Shown here in pieces: positions 41,433 to 52,204 of a stretch of 64,000 bases of DNA. The notes under the pieces were generated by a model. The model made no database searches. It was not told the origin of the DNA and worked only from the letters and a program-made list of their open reading frames with translations. Location: NCBI GenBank assembly GCA_021014945.1, contig MU266327.1:1-64000 (forward strand), written 5' to 3'. A program made the translations under genes and the position numbers. Origin of the DNA: Leucogyrophana mollusca. Taxonomy: Eukaryota; Basidiomycota; Agaricomycetes; Boletales. How positions within the stretch are numbered: position 1 is the stretch's first letter; every line of letters begins with the position of its first letter.

Positions 41433-42268
41433 ATGGCTTCAGACCCGAGGGTGCGGGATGGAACAAAGCTTGATGTTGAAGACGAAGAGGAGCGGCAGCA
41501 CAGAATCGGTGAGCACATGGCTTTTTCTACAGCGTCTCGTCTGACGCCACATAATATGCAGGCAACCTTCTTGAACGTTTGAATGTTTCTACAACTTTAA
41601 ATCCCCAGCTTCCAACACCCGGGCCCATCAGCTTTAGTCAGCGCGAAACATACCCTGTGGGCCCTCCGACTGAACGTCTGTGTTTCTTTCGCCAATAGTT
41701 CTGCTTGGACATTTAATCTCACCCCACCAGACAGTTCTCGCTCGTGTACAGGACTTTCTCCCGCGATTTAAAGCAGACAACGAAGCCCTTGCACAACGTG
41801 CTCGAGCTAATCCACGCAGTGTTGACATTGAAAACGTCGAGGATCCGGAGCATTACATTTCGATGGCACGTATCCTCTTCTGATCCGATAACGCGCTGGC
41901 ATCTGATCAGTTATGTTCAGAACCTAGGCTTGGGCGTCTTCGAAACTCGCCGCACGAAATCGGGTGGAGAAGAGTCCGATGGCAGTTCAGGAGATGGTTC
42001 AGGAGAAGGCAGCAGTAGTTCGACTGAAGACAGTTCGGGCAACGACAGCAGTGACTCAGGGGACGAGAGCAGTGGTCCAGAGGATGATGCCAGCGACTCG
42101 GATGCCTCGTCGTCCGAGTTAAGTTCGTCAGACTCAGACAGTGACTCCTACACTTCCTCCGGTAACCGTCGCCTGCCCATAACCTCGCGACCCATCAAGC
42201 CCCTTCCCAGACGATTCGGCCAAAAACCGAAAATCGAAGTTCTGTCTGACAAGTCACCTGTCGAGTGA
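41433..42268 (+). CDS. NOPCHAP1-like (DUF4598) snoRNP assembly chaperone
   Basis: Seen: four exons. The ATG at 41433 (MASDPRVRDGTKLDVEDEEE) is preferred to an upstream in-frame ATG at 41262, because the intervening residues look like untranslated leader. Joined exons give RIGNLLERLNVST, GPPTELLLGHLISPHQTVLA, RVQDFLPRFKADNEALAQRA, SVDIENVEDPEHYISM and, after a GC-AG intron (41866-41920), NLGLGVFETR. A long Ser/Asp/Glu tail follows (DSDASSSELSSSDSDSDSY), then a basic end, stopping at 42266-42268. Known: the DIENV...I-x-M block and the preceding V-L-x-R-V-x-x-F-L-P helix mark the NOPCHAP1/DUF4598 family. In humans this protein bridges NOP58 to the R2TP/RUVBL complex in box C/D snoRNP assembly. 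The gene is divergent from NOP14, another nucleolar gene. Confidence 0.78.
41866..41920 (+). other. GC-AG intron in the NOPCHAP1-like gene
   Basis: The 55-nt intron GCACGT...TTCAG follows ATG (the M of HYISM) and precedes AAC-CTA-GGC (NLG), phase 0. The junction restores the family block ISMNLGLGVFE. Alternative GT donors lead to stops. Confidence 0.75.
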
Positions 42269-42540
42269 TCGGGACCTACCTTGAAGCTCGAAGTAAGTGT
42301 CCCCTATACTCATTTCAATCCTTCCGAGGCTAACAGGCTGGCCGCCAGCCTGCACGACGTTGCACGTTCACACATACCTTTCTTGCAGCTACATCTGGAG
42401 ATACATACCTTGGGACACTATATTATGGGTTCTATTCAACAACTCCTCCGCCCTAAGTATCGATTGCAAGTCATAGCCCTATTATTCATCTGCGCAAATC
42501 GGAAACCAGTTAAACGCGGTCGTTATACGTGGTGACCACC

Positions 42541-44877
42541 CTATCGTCCCATTGCTGACCCTTCGGACAAATTGGCCATGAACGACGACCAGAAGTCGTT
42601 GTCTAGGAATATGTCCGAGTTCATGAAATAATTCGGATCATTGAGTAAGAAGGCGGAAGGAAATGTTTGCGGTATCGCTTCTCCAGAGACAAATCCTGAC
42701 GGCGCAGCTGGAGCAGTTACTCGTTCCGTGAAGTCACGGGCTGCTGCGTTGAAGTGCTCCAAGACGGGTCGGCTAATCTCTCTAGCCCCGGACTCGGATT
42801 GCTCCGTTGCGCGTCGCCTGAAACTAAGCACACCCGCCTCGATCACCCGAGCACACTTGGCGGGAACGTGTTCAGGGGAGCACGCCACTTGTGACAGCCG
42901 TTCTATTGTTTTTGCCAATATGCTGTCGCTCGATCCTGGAAGTTGCTCGCCAGCATTTTGAAGGACAGACCACTTGGAGAGTATAACGAACATGGTCGCG
43001 AGAGTGATCATGGAAAAGTAGTTGTCTGGGGCTGAGCTGAGAAGAGTGACTTCGGGTCTGGATAGTGAGGTGATGAGGATCCCTTCTGATAGGACGAGGG
43101 CGTGCTGGCCCCAACTCCGAGCCAGATTGATACCGTTGTGTTCCGCAAGAAGGAACCATGGTGTACCTTCTTTGTTGTTCTTTGTTACCATGATTTTTGT
43201 TTCCATCAAGGCGTGGACCAGGACGAGAAGTCGACATGATTGATAATACACTTGCAGCATGTGGAAATAAAACGCCTCATGGTCTGCTAAAACTGCGTCA
43301 GGGTTGAGATTAAATTATTGTGGGGGGATCTCAAGAAGTGACACACCTGGCAGAGGATATATGAGCCTCTCGAGAGTGTCCATTTTCATCAAATATTCGA
43401 GGACCTCTTTGTAGAATTCGCCGATATCTGCAAGAGAATGCATGCGTATTGATAACCCTTTCTGGGTCGTTGCGAAGATTTGAGAAATCAGGGTAAGCCG
43501 CATGTCTCGTCCAGAGCCAATGGTAGCGATTGACGACGCGTCGATAGCCTCGTGTATGAGACTATCGCAAGACGAAATCGGATCCCGGCCAGTGCCAACA
43601 CACAACCTAACCAACGAACGTGATGAGTGAAGGAGGCGAGCGTGAGCTCCGACACTCACATGGCTTCTACGTTGGTAAGAGCGAACCACTGAAATCAACG
43701 AGGTCAGAGCACAGAAGCGATACACACAAGAAGAATAGACGAACCAGCCGAGCCTTGTCGATCGCTTCCATCAACTCAGAGCTGGGCGGTTCCAGAGGGC
43801 TTTTCCTTTGGCCCCGAAGGGTTTTAGCGTACACCATAGCTTCACTAAGGCGAAGGTTCATGGCCATGCTGACGGCGGTGGAGGCTATCAGCCTACCATC
43901 GCGCGTCTCTTGATGGGTTGGGTCCCCCACAGGTTCCCACATGGATAGGAGAAGGATGGCGTGGATAGAATCGGTAGACGGCAGTGGATTAAAAGCTTGC
44001 TTGAACAAAAATTCTTCGGTTAGACGATATAGCTGAGGTGTTACTATTGACCGAATGGAATGATCCAGATGCCGAGAGGCTATGCAGCATTGGGCAAGCC
44101 GTAATAGAGGCCCCTCTGTCCGCTGACTCGGCTGCAAATTTAACCACGGGCTGTAACGTTCTTCAAAACTATCCCAGTAGATGTTAAGTGGGGCCAAGAT
44201 GTCTGGGTATAAGTGACTTACATATCGGTCAGATACTTGACTTGGTCCCTGCCAAGTATGTGCAACAGCGATTGCTCAACTGTGACGTACGAGGACTCTT
44301 CGCCAGATCCTGCCCGCGTGAGCGCTTGCATAGCCAGCATCGGCACCATAGTTCCGTCAAAGCCTCCAGGTAGTTTTAAAAAACCCCATGGTCGGTGACG
44401 AACCGGCAGTAGACGCTCAGGATCTAAAAGATCCACCCCATCGGCTTCATGAGCCTGAGGTCTGAAAGGTTGCAGCTGATCTGAAGGTGGCGTTGTGCCG
44501 TCCCATGTCCGGGGACTTCGCAAGAGGGACGCTGGATCGTCCATAGCAATATCCTGGACCTTGTTTGGGAGCGAGGTCCGCCGGTCGGTCGGTGCTGCGG
44601 GAATGCAAGATGGATATGCGAGTGAGCGTGAACTAGAGGCGACCACGCGTTCTGTGGAAGGCGCAGCACCGTCCTCAAATGAGCATGGCAGGCTGAGAAC
44701 TTTGCAGCGGTGGCACTGGGACCCAGAATTATCCCCGTCCAGCATTTCGCACCGTGTTTTGTGTTTTCTGCAGGAAAGGCAGGCCTGCGCAGCTTTGGCA
44801 CGCTTTGCGGGCGCAGTTCGAGGACTGTGGCCTCTTTTGCTGCCGGCACTGGCCTCCCCCATATCTGATGTTGCCAT
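42541..44877 (-). CDS. Zn2Cys6 transcription factor with fungal-specific regulatory domain
   Basis: Seen: about five exons from the ATG at 44877 (MATSDMGEASAGSKRGHSP) to the stop at 42541. A basic stretch (KRAKAAQ) precedes the binuclear zinc cluster CLSCRKHKTRC and, eleven residues on, CHRCKVLSLPC: C-x2-C-x6-C-x11-C-x2-C-x6-C, complete. A variable linker follows, then the middle homology region with FLFKQAFNPLPSTDSIHAIL, STAVSMAMNLRLSEAMVYA and further helices, ending in NDPNYFMNSDIFLDNDFWSS near the C-terminus. Known: such proteins bind CGG-type half sites and regulate metabolic pathways; the target cannot be read from sequence. The acidic, aromatic C-terminal end looks like an activation domain. 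The gene converges with the NOPCHAP1-like gene and is divergent from YIH1, across 1.2 kb without genes. Confidence 0.87.
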
Positions 44878-46104
44878 GGGCCAGAGAGCAGAGAACTAGG
44901 AATGTGGATAGATAGATATACCGTGATGGTTTTTCGCTCTTCGCGAAAAAGGCTTTTGTTTGAGGGGGCCGTTATGGTCTGATTGAAGGGATCCTCGTAT
45001 GATGACCGAGGCCAGCCAAGCTGCCATATCGAGTGGCGATGCACGTGCCGACAATTTGCCCCGGCCGCTTTCAACCACCGCGGCACTTCCCTTGTCCCAA
45101 AACAAGCGTTTGAAGCTCAAACTCTCTGGCTGGCTGTAGTTGGTCTGTAGCATCCTTGTTTACTCCACCACGTCCAACCACATGGGCTATGTTCTCGATC
45201 GTTCGACGAGCAGCGAGATGGCGCCAAGCCAGCAATCAGGTTTTCCAGGGCCGGGAAGGAAGATTGGCTGCGCCATCACTGCCGTCGTGCCAGAATTATG
45301 TTTGTGGGAGACTCGCTGACTCTGCAAAATGTGTCATGCCCCCGGCACTGGCGCCAGGCTGCTCAAGACTAGCGATAGGGCGGCGCCTCGCTATGGCGGA
45401 CCTCGTCTTGTGTTCCTCTTCGTGGACGCTATCATCTTACAGTACGGAATGATGGTTTCATACCGAGTTCAAACAGTTACGCGGAGTAATATGACCTCAG
45501 ACCTAGGCTCGCGATCCGAGGCCCTTCGCTTTTGATGATGCAACCTGGTCGCGTCGTACAACTTTCAAATGAGCATCCGACGCTTTCCCTAGGTTTAACT
45601 GGATTCCCTGTCGCAGGAAATTATGTAAGGCACTCCTTGATCACATTCATGGGCGCTCTCGGCATCTCCGCGTCCAACGCGACCCTACCCATTGGCCTCC
45701 CGTTCACACAGCTGCACACCTATCACCGTAGTTGGCGCTCACAGGGTGCTTCTGATATGTTTCCCTCGGTATTGACACCTGTCAGGTCAAAGTCAAACAA
45801 GGGGAGAGGCTGACCTGGGTAAACGGATGAAAGCTGAATGCTGTTCGAGTTTTGAATCATGACTGTAGTTCAGGTTATAAATCCGCCTCCCCATACATTT
45901 TTTTTGCTTTTCAGTCATCCTTAACTTCCGGAGACTGCTACCCATTGGAAGTTGAAGTTACTGGCAAAGTTCTCAAGATAAATTAGTAGACGGATGCAAT
46001 TCAACGTGGAGTGGGGTTTCTTATCTGCGTTTCGATCTTGAACCCGATTCTCGATCAGTGACAGTCCGACTCCAGCCTCGAAGCAATAATTACTTTGCGC
46101 GAGC
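44878..46104. other. 1.2 kb intergenic region without clear gene
   Basis: This is the divergent promoter region of the Zn2Cys6 factor and YIH1. Open frames at 45156-45452, 45532-45813 and on the minus strand at 44896-45153 carry no recognisable motif, no joined partner exons and no conserved-looking composition. The size is large for this window, which may reflect regulatory sequence of the transcription factor gene. Confidence 0.45.
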
Positions 46105-47474
46105 ATGAGCGGCGAAGACACTGACAGTGACCACCGCAGATATGGACAAGAACTAGAGGACTTCGTCGCAGAGTTGATGTTGCAGCCGGAACACGAGCAG
46201 GTTGCTTCAGAGCTTAGTGGTACGTCTGTGACTTTATACGACGTTCCACAGTGTTCGCGGCCATGAACCTCAGCTAGTCTAGTCCTGCAGTCGATCTACG
46301 GTGACTCTGCGATACGTGTTTGGCACCCTTCTCCGGGGAACAGTCCAAAGCCTGTCACCGATCATGTTATTCTCGAGGGTGACGGGAATCATTCGGAGAC
46401 CATCCGCTATGAAGTTGCTCTCAAGTAAGTAAGTCGGAGTCGTAGCTTAGTCCCACTATCAACGCACGGCTTACCTACCTGTCCGCAGTCTCCCGTCTCA
46501 TGAAGACGTCGCCATCAGAATCTTGGTGTCTCTTCCACCCTCCTACCCCACCTCCAGCCCACCACAGCTCCAACTGCTATCGCGATACATTGGCGCCTTT
46601 GGCGTCGACTCTTCGCTCTTTGGATCCATTCTGCGGACCTTCATTTCAATGTCAGGCGTCGAGTGGTCTCCAGACAATGTATGCGTTTTCGACGGAATTC
46701 AGAATGTGCTTGAACGCTGTGAACAATGGTTCGAGGGTCGACTCAGCCGGGAGAAAGCCAATGAACTTGTGAGAGAGGATGAGGTTGCCCATGATACTCC
46801 CAAGACGGACGTCACGCCTGATCGAGAACCGGAACGAAGGGTAGACAACGATATTCTCGTCTCAGCGCTTCCAGAAGGAATAAATATTATCGAGGCTGAG
46901 CCTATCGTAGATCGGAAGAGCACATTCATCGGCCGTGCATGTCGAATATCCCATCCATCGCAAGTGCGTCCTGCTCTACTGCGACACATAGCAATCCCAT
47001 GACATGTTTCCCGCAGGTTCCACTTATACTCAACAGTCTCATGTCTGACCGACATATATCTCGTGCTGCCCATCCCATTATCAATGCCTGGCGCTGCCAG
47101 GTTGGCGCAGTCCTGCATCAAGGTAGAGATCGTTGCTACTCCACCCTGATCCATATTACACCACTGAGGGGTTGGCTAGACAATGACGACGACGGAGAAA
47201 CGGCCGCAGGCAGCCGTCTTGCGCATCTTCTACAAATCCTTGTAGGTGGCAAGCTTTGGATACAAGTATACCTACAGATTGACCAGGATCGCAGGAGATC
47301 AACAACGTTCTTGTCATCGTAACGCGTTATTTTGGCGGGATACACCTTGGCCCAGATCGCTTCAAGCACATAAACCATGCTGCCCGAAATGCGCTTGAGC
47401 TGGGCGGCTTCCTCGATCAGATGGAGGATGCAAAAGGGAGCGGCAGAGCTGCAGGAAAGGGTCGCAAACGTTGA
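46105..47474 (+). CDS. YIH1: Yih1/IMPACT, Gcn2-pathway regulator
   Basis: Seen: about six exons from the ATG at 46105 (MSGEDTDSDHHRRYGQELED) to the TGA at 47472-47474. The N-terminal RWD domain has LVLQSIYGDSAIRVW, IRILVSLPPSYPTSSPPQLQ and FISMSGVEWSPDNVCVFDGI. After a charged linker comes the ancient IMPACT domain with PIVDRKSTFIGRACRISHPS, AAHPIINAWRC, DNDDDGETAAGSRLAHLLQI (formed across an intron), NNVLVIVTRYFGGIHLGPDR and FKHINHAARNALELGG. Known: Yih1/IMPACT competes with Gcn2 for Gcn1 and dampens eIF2alpha phosphorylation; it also binds monomeric actin. The D-G-E-x-x-x-G and T-R-Y-F-G-G motifs of the IMPACT fold are complete. Confidence 0.93.
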
Positions 47475-47678
47475 CATCCAGGTGTAAGCGTCCAAGCGTG
47501 CAAGGAAGAAAGAATTTCAAGAGTGGACAGAATACCTATAGGCTCTTAGTGTAGGCTGAACAAGTCTGCATCATTACAAGTCTGCATTTGTACAAGTCTC
47601 GATTGCAGGCATGAAGTCATACACGGTCACCTGGCCCCATCACCCAAACACTCACCTTCTCGGCTGCGATAGCAAGGG

Positions 47679-50143
47679 ATGCCGCTCCCACCGCCCTCTT
47701 TGTTGCTGAACGTCATAGCGCTAGGACCCAAAGCAGCTGCAGCCACAAGACGAAAAGCAACGAGCCTAACTTTGTGTCGGATGGCAAGCACTGCGAACTT
47801 CGCTAAGGTGGTACGTTTCAGCACTTGGACAGTACTAAACAATGTTCAGTAACATTGAGTGTACTCTCAGTGGGGTTTGAAAGACCAGAGCCTTATAAAA
47901 ACGCAAGGCTATATCGATGGGAAGTGGGTGGACGCGAAGGAAGGAGGGACGATCCTTGTCACGAGCGAGTGTCATCCCCGTGGCTACTTTCTGAAGCTCC
48001 ACTCACCACGCACCAACTAACAGACCCAGCAACTGATGAAGCGCTTGGAAGTGTGCCCGAGATGGGCCTCGCAGAGACGAAATCCGCGATTGCGGCTGCA
48101 GCGAAGGCATTTGAAACGTGGGGTAAGACGACTGCCAAGGTATGTGCACGCCATTTTTTCTGGTAGATATCTCTTCTTGACTGGAGGGTCGCCTCGAAGT
48201 CGCGACACGACATCCTGATGAAATTCTATGGTCTCATGCAAGAGCATCATGAGGACCTGGGGAAGATTATTGTGCGTGCAATAGTTTCTTCACTTGACCC
48301 ATCCATTGATAGTGTCATTCACATAAGACGTTGGAGAACGGGAAGACGCTCACTGAGGGCAAGGTAATTTCGTGCCTGGCACCTGTACGGACGAACTCTT
48401 GATGCCCCCATTTCCAGGGAGAGAACGCATACAGCTCTTCCTTCATAGAGGTGCGTTCTAGCTTGACCTGCGTGTGACGAGCCTCACAAGTCACATTTAA
48501 ACGCAGTGGTATGGTACGCCCTAGTTGTGCTCCAGTTTCATGCATGATGTCTGAACTCGTCCAACAACCTAGCTGAAGAAGCTGTTCGCACATACGGAGG
48601 TCTGTCTTCAGTTCAGACGTCGAAAAGTATGGTGGATGAGTTGACAACCTTACAGAACACATACCATCACCCTTTACCAACATTCGAAATGTAGTAATCA
48701 AACAGCCCGTTGGTATGTGGTAGCCTCTTTCTCAGAGGCAGTGCGTCTACCTGACGGCTTTCTCCTCAGGTGTCGTGTACGTGCATCCTTTTCATACCAG
48801 GTTGTTGCAGCCCACTATACTTATCAGACGGAAATGTAGCTCGATCATGACGCCCTGGAACTTCCCCTCAGCAATGATCACCCGCAAACTCGGTGCAGCA
48901 CTCGCTGCGGGGTGCACAACGGTCATCAAACCTCCTCCTGAAACCCCATTCTCGGCGCTCGCGTTGGCAGAGGTATGGTTTAGAAACACACCCTGAGCCT
49001 CAGACTGTGACTTGTGTCATCTCTAGCTCAGTCGTCGTGCAGGTGTTCCAGACGGCGTAATCAACATTGTTACAACGCAGAAGAATGTACTTGAGGTAGG
49101 GCGGGAAATGTGCGAGAGCAAGACCGTGAAGAAGGTCTCATTCACCGGTTCTACTGCGGTTGCGAAAACGCTCTACGAGATGTCGGCCTCCACCCTCAAG
49201 AAGTACGTCAAGCGTTTATCTCATTCCCCCGCTCTGTACTAGGGACAAGGCCGACAATTGATTCGTACCTGGTGACAGGGTTTCGATCGAGGCAGGAGGC
49301 AATGCGCCCTTCATCGTGTTCGACGATGCGGACATTGACGCGGCGGTTGAAGGTTAGACATATTTATCACCATCCCGAACTCAACCGATCGTAGTCGCTC
49401 ACCAACAGGTGCGATCGCGTGCAAGTTCCGAGGAAGCGGCCAGACGTGTGTCTGCGCCAATCGTATTTACGTGCAATCGTCCGTCTACGCTGACTTTGCC
49501 TCACGCCTGGCCGAGAAGGTCTCTGCCTTCAAGGTCGGAAACGGCTTAGATGAGAAGACGTCAGTCCTTATACCGTTTCCCTCGGTGCTGCTACCGGCCC
49601 GACTGAACCTGCTTATCTATAGAACGCATGGACCCCTCATCCACGAGAAAGCTGTTTCCAAAGTCAAGCGCCACGTCGACGACGCCGTCTCACGAGGCGC
49701 ACAGGTTCTCGTTGGTGGGCAGTCACTCCCTTCCCCGGGAACATTCTATGTTCCCACCGTTCTCGCGGACGTCCCCGCAGAGGCACTGTTGAACACAGAA
49801 GAGACCTTTGGACCTGTTGCTGCTCTGACGAAGTTCGAGACCGAAGAAGAGGTTATCGCCCTCGCCAATAATACAGACGTAGGACTCGCTGGATATTTCT
49901 ATAGTAGGGATGTCGGTCGGGTTTGGCGGGTTGCGGAGGCCCTTGAAGTCGGTATGGTGGGTACGAACACGGGGTTGATTAGTCATGCCACTATTCCGTT
50001 CGGAGGAGTAAAAGAGAGCGGTTTGGGTGAGTGTCTAGGACCATGTGCGTTGACACTGATTTGAGCCTACTCTAGGTCGAGAAGGTGGCCATGGTATTGA
50101 GGAGTATATGAATCAGAAGCTCATCGCTTTCGGTGGCATCTGA
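47679..50143 (+). CDS. Succinate-semialdehyde dehydrogenase (aldehyde dehydrogenase family)
   Basis: Seen: about twelve exons to the TGA at 50141-50143. Joined exons give [104 protein letters not shown], the catalytic Glu region [20 protein letters not shown], the catalytic Cys region [48 protein letters not shown]. The CVCANR motif and overall order fit SSADH (bacterial GabD, yeast Uga2), which converts succinate semialdehyde to succinate in the GABA shunt. Two in-frame ATGs are possible: 47679 gives an Arg/Ala-rich, presequence-like N-terminus ([20 protein letters not shown]), and 47781 starts at MASTANFAK. The first would send the enzyme to mitochondria. The intron at 47964-48023 appears to be GC-AG. 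Confidence 0.9.
47964..48023 (+). other. Probable GC-AG intron in the SSADH gene
   Basis: Splicing ACG-A at GCGAGT...AACAG (60 nt) to AC-CCA-GCA gives VTNPATDE, the text expected for this family. The only frame-compatible GT donor (GTGGCT, 16 nt farther) would insert about six unusual residues. Confidence 0.65.
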
Positions 50144-51837
50144 GCATGTGGCTGTGTGCGTCACCATTCGAACTCGATCGCAGAACACTTTCTTTGTATT
50201 ATCACAGACTGCAAATATGCGCAATGACCTTTTCAAGTACTCGCTGATTGGTACGAGCGTCCTAGGATGGTTCCGTAAAGTGTTAATGCTCCGGGAATGG
50301 TGGCGATAGGCTCAGTGTCGACTCCAATAGCCGGAGCGCGTGTCAAGACGAAAGGGGCGCCTTATCACCAAGACGTCGACTCGGATGTAGTCCTTCACAG
50401 AGAACAGCAGGTGATTGTCAAAGGGCGTTGTGGAAAGTAAATGTTTCAGCAAGATTTCGGGTTGACGACCGATACTAAATCTTTAGGTTGTCGACACATC
50501 GGCCGATTTAGCTGCCACTTATCGCATCACCTCGATGCTAGCTCGCCTACTATTGCTATCCGCCATTGGGTATTCCACTCGCATCCAATGGTGGTGAGAG
50601 ATAGCCTTGCAGTTGCCCTCGGCGACTGTGGTCACTGGGATCGCTTAGAGTCGAGATTTGACTTACTCCACGTTCTCTTCAGGCGATCCATCATGTCTCA
50701 GTCTCATCCACCAATGTGCGTATCCGACCTGCTCGATTGGTCCGTCCAATCTGTCGTCACCGCGTGATTATTGATTTCGGAAACGCTTTTAACAGAGTAC
50801 CACCTCTATATTCGAGTTTCGCTAGGATCGCTCGCCTAACCCGCATGCTCTCGAGTGATAAATGCCGCGTACTTGCGCTGTATTCGTCCTCCCACAGCAA
50901 GTGCCCACCAATTGGTACACACAATATGACCATTGAAAGTTACACCATATGAAGATTGTCTCCCTATTGGCGTAAAACTATTATCTGTCGCATGTATTTT
51001 TGTGGTAGTCGCACGAGGGACGTACGGGACGCCATTCTCCCGTCGCCTGTTTACAAGTTCAATGCCGATGCCGCCGCACCAGCCCCTCAAGTCCCCTGGT
51101 TCCCCTTTGCTCTCTTAGTACCAGTTCATTCACACGTACGCGCTGCCGGCGTCAGGTATGACGCTCTATCTTTGTGACTTCTCGCTGTCGAAAGAAGCAC
51201 ACTAAACCACAGTACCGGGGTGCAGGACGTCACAGAAATAGCACCATAGGCTAGCCGCCGTCTTCGAGTAGCTCGTCTTCGGACACGCTGCGTTGTCAAC
51301 TCCCTATCGCCCCGGCAAATTGCCAAATTTAAACTCTCTAAAACGATAGGCTTTCGGTGCCTTCTCGCTTCTCTTCCCCTCCCAGTTTTACTTTCCCCAG
51401 GACTTCTCTCACACGGATGTTTCCATGCGTTTGACGCGCAGGGACACGGCGAGTGCTGGGAACAAGACAGATGTCAGGGGCGCTTCTCTTCAGGTGTTCA
51501 CCAAAAAACTCCAAAGAAGGCCACAAAGTCCCAATTCGAAGGCAGACTGAAGCGATTCCTCGCAACCGGCCGAACGGAGGCATCTAGATAACCGGCCTGA
51601 AGTAAGTGTGTAGACTTGATGCTGTAATGACACCTTGGTCTCTCACGTCGTCTGTCCTTGTTTGTCCCACTGTCCAGCGCCACAAAGGTTCAGAAGCTGC
51701 ATGACCCTAGTACTTCATGGCATCGAACCCCCCTAATCTTCAATTCCCGAGGACTGAAGCACGGTTTATGCGTCAGAGATAGATCAACGTAGGTCAGCGT
51801 GACAGTACAACTCACGTTTGTTGATTGCGCACATCCT
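50144..51837. other. 1.7 kb without a convincing gene
   Basis: Several small frames on both strands (for example 50441-50767 plus and 51338-51583 minus) have no recognisable motif and no plausible exon partners. No tRNA-like fold, inverted terminal repeat or tandem repeat was recognised. A decayed mobile element cannot be excluded by eye. Confidence 0.45.
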
Positions 51838-52107
51838 ATGTCAACGGGGGTTCTAGACGATGCACTGTCGTGGCCCCAAATATCAGACCCAGCGCAGCTA
51901 GAAGAAATTGGGCAAGACGTGGCCTGTTCGATGTATGTATTCCGAGGATGGTCCCCCCAACCCTGATTACCTACGTAAAAATGGGAATCACAGGCGCAGA
52001 TCGAGGCTACCCTCTATGCCGTGCTCACTGTCTGGTATACCATGGCCCTGGCCCTTTTCATTGTCGGGCGATTCGCCCGTAAAATGTCAAACGAGTATCT
52101 TCTCTGA
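51838..52107 (+). CDS. Possible small single-pass membrane protein
   Basis: Seen: two exons. The ATG at 51838 opens MSTGVLDDALSWPQISDPAQ, then LEEIGQDVACSMY. A GTATTC...CACAG intron in phase 0 (about 51938-51990) joins it to AQIEATLYAVLTVWYTMALA, continuing LFIVGRFARKMSNEYLL and a TGA at 52105-52107. The product is about 70 residues: an acidic, soluble N-terminus, one strongly hydrophobic helix and a short basic end (positive-inside). I recognise no family. It could be a real small protein or the last exons of a longer gene. The acceptor and the abrupt hydrophobic helix are the main support; the neighbouring 1.7 kb gives none. Confidence 0.35.
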
Positions 52108-52204
52108 ACGCGCTACAATGTGAAACTCATCTTCGGATGAGACGTTTTCAACATAATAATACAACCATAACAGGGAAGGAGTGCGAACTCGAGCAAGATG
52201 TCAC

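Noticed and set aside
42281..42535. Plus-strand ORF of 84 codons just after the NOPCHAP1-like gene
   Set aside because: It lies in the convergent 3' spacer and has no recognisable motif.
44424..45086. Long minus-strand ORF of 220 codons
   Set aside because: It is the shadow of the Zn2Cys6 factor's first exon in another frame; the true frame has the complete six-Cys cluster.
45532..45813. Plus-strand ORF of 93 codons in the TF/YIH1 spacer
   Set aside because: No domain, and no splice partners in frame.
51713..51790. A TTCGA-like stretch on the minus strand resembling the T-loop of a tRNA
   Set aside because: The flanking bases cannot form the T stem or an acceptor stem, and no anticodon arm is visible.
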